Source of the DNA: Citrus sinensis | Taxonomy: Eukaryota > Streptophyta > Magnoliopsida > Sapindales > Rutaceae | NCBI RefSeq assembly: GCF_022201045.2 | Contig: NC_068557.1 | Location: 62,001 to 126,000 of the forward strand | Direction of reading: 5' to 3' | DNA length: 64,000 nucleotides | Part shown: positions 60,634-64,000 of the stretch, piece after piece | Layout of the letters: each line of letters begins with the position of its first letter | Position numbering within the stretch: the stretch's first letter is position 1 | The notes under the pieces: model-generated | What the model was told of the DNA's origin: nothing | The model's input: only the letters and a program-made list of their open reading frames with translations | The model's database searches: none | Translations under genes and position numbers: made by a program

Positions 60634-61779
60634 GTATGTTTGCATATGATGTTATTAGCTGCTTGTCCTGTATGTTGCTTGAATGATGAGTTGTCTCTGT
60701 ACATAGTATCTTACTTGCCGGATTCGAATCTCCAAAGTTGGAAGAACATATTATGTTGTGTGGTTTTGTACATCTTTTATTGCTTTAGAGAAATTCTGCT
60801 GCTACAATTTCATTTCCAATTGCTTTCAAGTTGAATGACCTTTTCTGTAGTTCTTTTTCCCCAAGTTTCTTTGATGATTTAACAATTTTATGTTGTCCTT
60901 GTTCGATTTGGTATTTAACTATTTGATATGGACTAAACTCATTTTGAGATATGAGTTTGAAAATAACCCGTCTGGTATTTGATTCTCACATGAACTGGCA
61001 AGCTGCAAGATGCTGGGTATATCCATTAATCAGCATGTTGAAGTTAAATGAATGAGTAATGTTTCTTTCCAGAATTTAAATAATGTTTCTTTCGTTTTCG
61101 TGTAGTTGCGTTGTGATGTGGAAAACATTTCTCCTTATTAAAATATATATCTAGATACATCAAGCTTGGCCTATTTTGTTGATTTCGCCTGCTGAACAAA
61201 GAAATAAAGGGGATTGGTTGTATGGCCTTGAATATCTGGCCACCCAGACCATGTGAAGTTGCTCCCTGTTTATCTTGTGATTGAATCATTATTAAGTTAT
61301 ATGGCAAATCTTCCAAAATAATCGTATTGATTCTTCGCCGCCACAACCAACACCACCCCCCACCCCACCCCCCCAGAGCACAGATTGATGCGGGTGGGAA
61401 GGGAGAAATGTTCTCATCTTCTTTGAACTCGATATTATCGATATTACCTGCTCGAATCAATGAATCATTGAATGCGGTGAAGCTAGCTATGCAAAATGTG
61501 CCTAATAGGCTCAGTAAACATAGCCAAAACGGCAACTACAGAAGCTAATGGCGGAGCAATTAACACTTTGGATCAAAATGTAGCTTTATGTATCTCTAAT
61601 CTCTGAACCCGAGTTCAAGAGTCTTGCCACAAGTTATTAATCATGATTTTTTTCTCGGGGGAAAATATAAGAGGAGAATGCTGACATATAACAAAGCAGC
61701 ATTTCCCCTTCCCGCCAAAATATAACAAAAGGATATAAAAGTGAAAAGGAAACAAAAGCTCGGGATGATCCCACGATCA
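60634..61779. other. Convergent 3' flanks of the RING-H2 and pyruvate kinase genes
   Basis: Contains both 3' untranslated regions. A 163-codon open frame on the minus strand (61535-61044) has the composition of non-coding sequence and no family resemblance. A C-rich patch (CACCCCCCACCCCACCCCCC) lies near 61352-61371. Confidence 0.5.
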
Positions 61780-63417
61780 TCACTTCACGTTCAAGATCTT
61801 GATTACTGATGCAGTTCCAACGCGGTGAAGAGCCACGACTGAATCTCCTTTCTTGCAGAGTCCCTTTTTCTTGCCAAGTTCAATAGCAAACTCTAGTGCT
61901 TCCTCTGTGGTCTCCGCATCCGAGGCCCTAGCAGATCCTGCATATAAAACTGGAACCAACCCACGAAAGATTAGGCTATGCCTTGCGGGAGCTTCATTGC
62001 TGCATGACCAATCAAAGTTATCAGTCTTGATCTCAGGGACAACCACTGATAGAATAGGCATGCCAGGCCTGTACTTAGCCACCAGTTTAGCAGTACTCCC
62101 TCCCCTCGTTAGGACCAATATAAGAGTGGCTCTTGCAGAATTGGCTGTTCTAACAGCAGAAGAAGCCAGACTCTCCAATGGGCTCATAGGCACGGGTGAG
62201 TGCTGCATAACCCTCTTAAAAACATCACCATAGTCAAGTGTGCTTTCAGCTTCTACACATATTTGGGCCATGGTACGGACTGCAACCTCCGGATAAGCTC
62301 CAGCTGCAGTTTCACCACTTAACATCACACAGTCCGTGCCATCAAGAACAGCATTGGCAACATCAGTGGCCTCGGCTCTTGTTGGGCGGGGAGACTTGAT
62401 CATGGACTCCAACATTTGGGTTGCCGTGACAACAGGTTTTCCTTGGATGTTGCACTTGTAGATCATCACTTTCTGTGCCAGAAATATCTTCTCAATAGGA
62501 ATCTCCATACCAAGGTCGCCCCGAGCCACCATAAATGCATCTGAATTTGCAAGGATGTCATCAAAATTTGCCACCCCTTCTTGATTCTCAACCTATTCAA
62601 TAAATGTCAATGAAAGAACCAGATAGTAAGTAAACATGAGAAATTGATTGAACGTATAATCTAGCGACATGACAGTGATAAATGAATTCCAACATTGCAG
62701 AGATTTTTTCAATGTTTGAGCCATATACACTTTTTTCCCTTACAATATTCATAAGATATTGATTTGCTCTTTCCAAATCTATTTTCTTCCCAAATCACCC
62801 CAATCAAAACAGAATTCCTCATAATCAATCATTAACTATGCAAAGGACACCTAATAAAACATTAAGTTCCGATTTCCAACCACAAAAAAAGATGACCAAT
62901 TGAAAAAATGACATTTAAGTTGTCCTGTTACTTATAAATCATCATAATAACATACCTTTGACATAAGCAGGATATTCTTAGCATGCCCTCCAAGTAGCTT
63001 CCTGACCCCCACAAGGTCCGAACCTTTACGAACAAAGGACAGAGCAATCATGTCAATTTGATTGGGGATTCCCCACTTCAAGATATCTTCCTTGTCTTTC
63101 TCTGTCAAGGTTGGGAGATCCACAATAACCCCTGGGAGATTAACATTTTTCCTTTCACCAAGCATAGCAGAGTTCTCACAGCGGCATTTAACCAAACCAG
63201 CTTTCACATTACATTCTAGAACAGTGAATGAGATTGTGCCGTCTGAACAAAGTATCACACTCCCTGGCTGGACATCCACTGCCAACTTTTTGTAGCTCAT
63301 GCAAATCATGTTCTCGTCACCCTTTATGGTGTAATCAGTAGATATGGTAATTTCCTGACCTTGTTTCAGCTGAATAGGCTTTCCATCTTTCAAGAACCCA
63401 GTTCGAATCTCTGGACC
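61780..63417 (-). CDS. Cytosolic pyruvate kinase (5' end off the right edge)
   Basis: Catalyses the last step of glycolysis, phosphoenolpyruvate plus ADP to pyruvate plus ATP. Two exons are visible on the minus strand, 63417-62956 (154 codons) and 62592-61780 (270 residues and stop), joined in phase with GT-AG signals. The first starts GPEIRTGFLKDGKPIQL, the point reached after about 85-90 residues in plant enzymes, so the N-terminal exon or exons lie beyond 64000. Present are the B domain (ISTDYTIKGDENMICMSYKKL), ALSFVRKGSDL, VARGDLGMEIP with the active-site region, and the PVVTATQMLESMIKSPRPTRAEATDVANAVLDGTD segment. The C-terminal domain ends VIKILNVK. No transit peptide can be judged, but the sequence resembles the plant cytosolic group (At4g26390/At5g56350 from memory). 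The remaining 63418-64000 is intron. Confidence 0.93.
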
Positions 63418-64000
63418 CTGTGAAATAGCATATCAAATGTTAAAAAAAAAAAAATCTCCCCCAACACATGGCTATATTAACATTCAGCTTCATTTACAGC
63501 AACACAATTTCTAGGGGTAAGACAGAAGAGAGAGAGAAATGGCACCAAAACTTGTTCCACCAAAGACATTGGTTGTATGCAAAAAGGGGCAAACTTAGAC
63601 GCATGATACATATGTTTACAATTTTGAAGGGCAGAAAACATTTTTGGTGTCAACAAGAAACCACCCCATTCCCACTTTTTTTCTAAGCTGCCAAAAAAAG
63701 AAAAAGGGGAGAAACAAATAATACAAATTAAAAAAAAAAGGGACAATTGTGTAAGCTTACCAATTTTTCAAGACAGTCAAAGAAGATTCTCTTTTATAGA
63801 AATTATAAATAAGGCATTCGACGATGTGTTTTTATGGAACCACAAATACAAAATCCTTCAGTAGATTCTGCAATGCTGTAGCTACAACTTATACAAAGGC
63901 TACTGGCAATTGATTATGTCAGAACCAATCAATATAGAACCTACTCAGAGATTATCAAAGCAAGTCATAAATTCCTACTTCTATGCCATAATTCTTCATT
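63418..64000 (-). other. Intron of the pyruvate kinase gene (partial)
   Basis: The acceptor TTTCACAG at 63418-63425 precedes exon 63417. No upstream pyruvate kinase exon (for example one ending LDTK) can be found to 64000, so the donor and first exon are outside the window. Confidence 0.7.

Noticed and set aside
61044-61535. 163-codon open frame on the minus strand between the RING and pyruvate kinase genes
   Set aside because: Composition is unlike a protein (low complexity, W/G-rich patch from a C-rich repeat, no family resemblance). It lies in the convergent 3' flanks.
1-64000. CRISPR arrays, bacterial-type operons, tRNA and rRNA genes
   Set aside because: No spaced identical repeats, no cloverleaf tRNA apart from the SINE-like heads, and no rRNA sequence. 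The genes are clearly eukaryotic and spliced.

Overview
The window is nuclear DNA of a flowering plant, almost certainly a eudicot. It has spliced genes with AT-rich GT-AG introns, plant-only families (alpha-expansin, RHIP1, TRM/DUF3741), plant L1-type LINEs with DUF4283 ORF1 and an RNase H tail, tRNA-type SINEs, and hAT-, Mutator- and Harbinger-like MITEs. A woody rosid such as Citrus would fit, but I cannot prove the species from sequence alone.

Layout, left to right. 1-5.4 kb: a kinesin-14 gene on the minus strand, running off the left edge. 7.5-12.9 kb: a dead LINE whose 5' and 3' halves lie in opposite orientations. 14.3-15.0 kb: a hAT-like MITE. 18.4-21.6 kb: an eight-exon minus-strand gene for an Ac45/VOA1-like V-ATPase accessory membrane protein. 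23.2-23.5 kb: a SINE. 24.1-24.8 kb: a small TRM/DUF3741-type gene. 25.7-26.5 kb: a long-inverted-repeat Mutator-like element. 28.9-29.8 kb: an alpha-expansin gene. 32.4-34.6 kb: LINE ORF1 debris broken by a MITE and followed by a SINE. 35.4-46.6 kb: a 17-exon nucleoporin NUP214 gene. 47.3-50.6 kb: a minus-strand RHIP1-like gene with two GC-AG introns. 51.2-51.9 kb: a short, internally deleted LINE. 52.6-56.7 kb: a multi-pass membrane protein gene. 58.1-58.4 kb: a hAT-like MITE. 59.5-60.6 kb: an intronless-CDS RING-H2 E3 ligase gene. 61.8 kb to the right edge: a cytosolic pyruvate kinase gene on the minus strand, incomplete at its 5' end.

The genes are unrelated housekeeping and developmental functions: microtubule transport, V-ATPase assembly, wall loosening, nuclear pore, sugar/G-protein signalling, ubiquitination and glycolysis. 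They do not form a pathway. Their order is informative, however. From memory, the Arabidopsis relatives fall in four blocks (At1g555xx, At3g134xx, At4g264xx, At5g563xx), so this window looks like an unfractionated ancestral gene order.

I found no CRISPR array, operon, tRNA or rRNA gene, and no convincing novel multi-gene system. The most notable signals are structural: a twin-primed LINE, two non-canonical introns in one gene, a MITE ending 14 bases from a splice acceptor, and several transposons with well-preserved target-site duplications. Exon boundaries were read by eye from splice signals and frame continuity.
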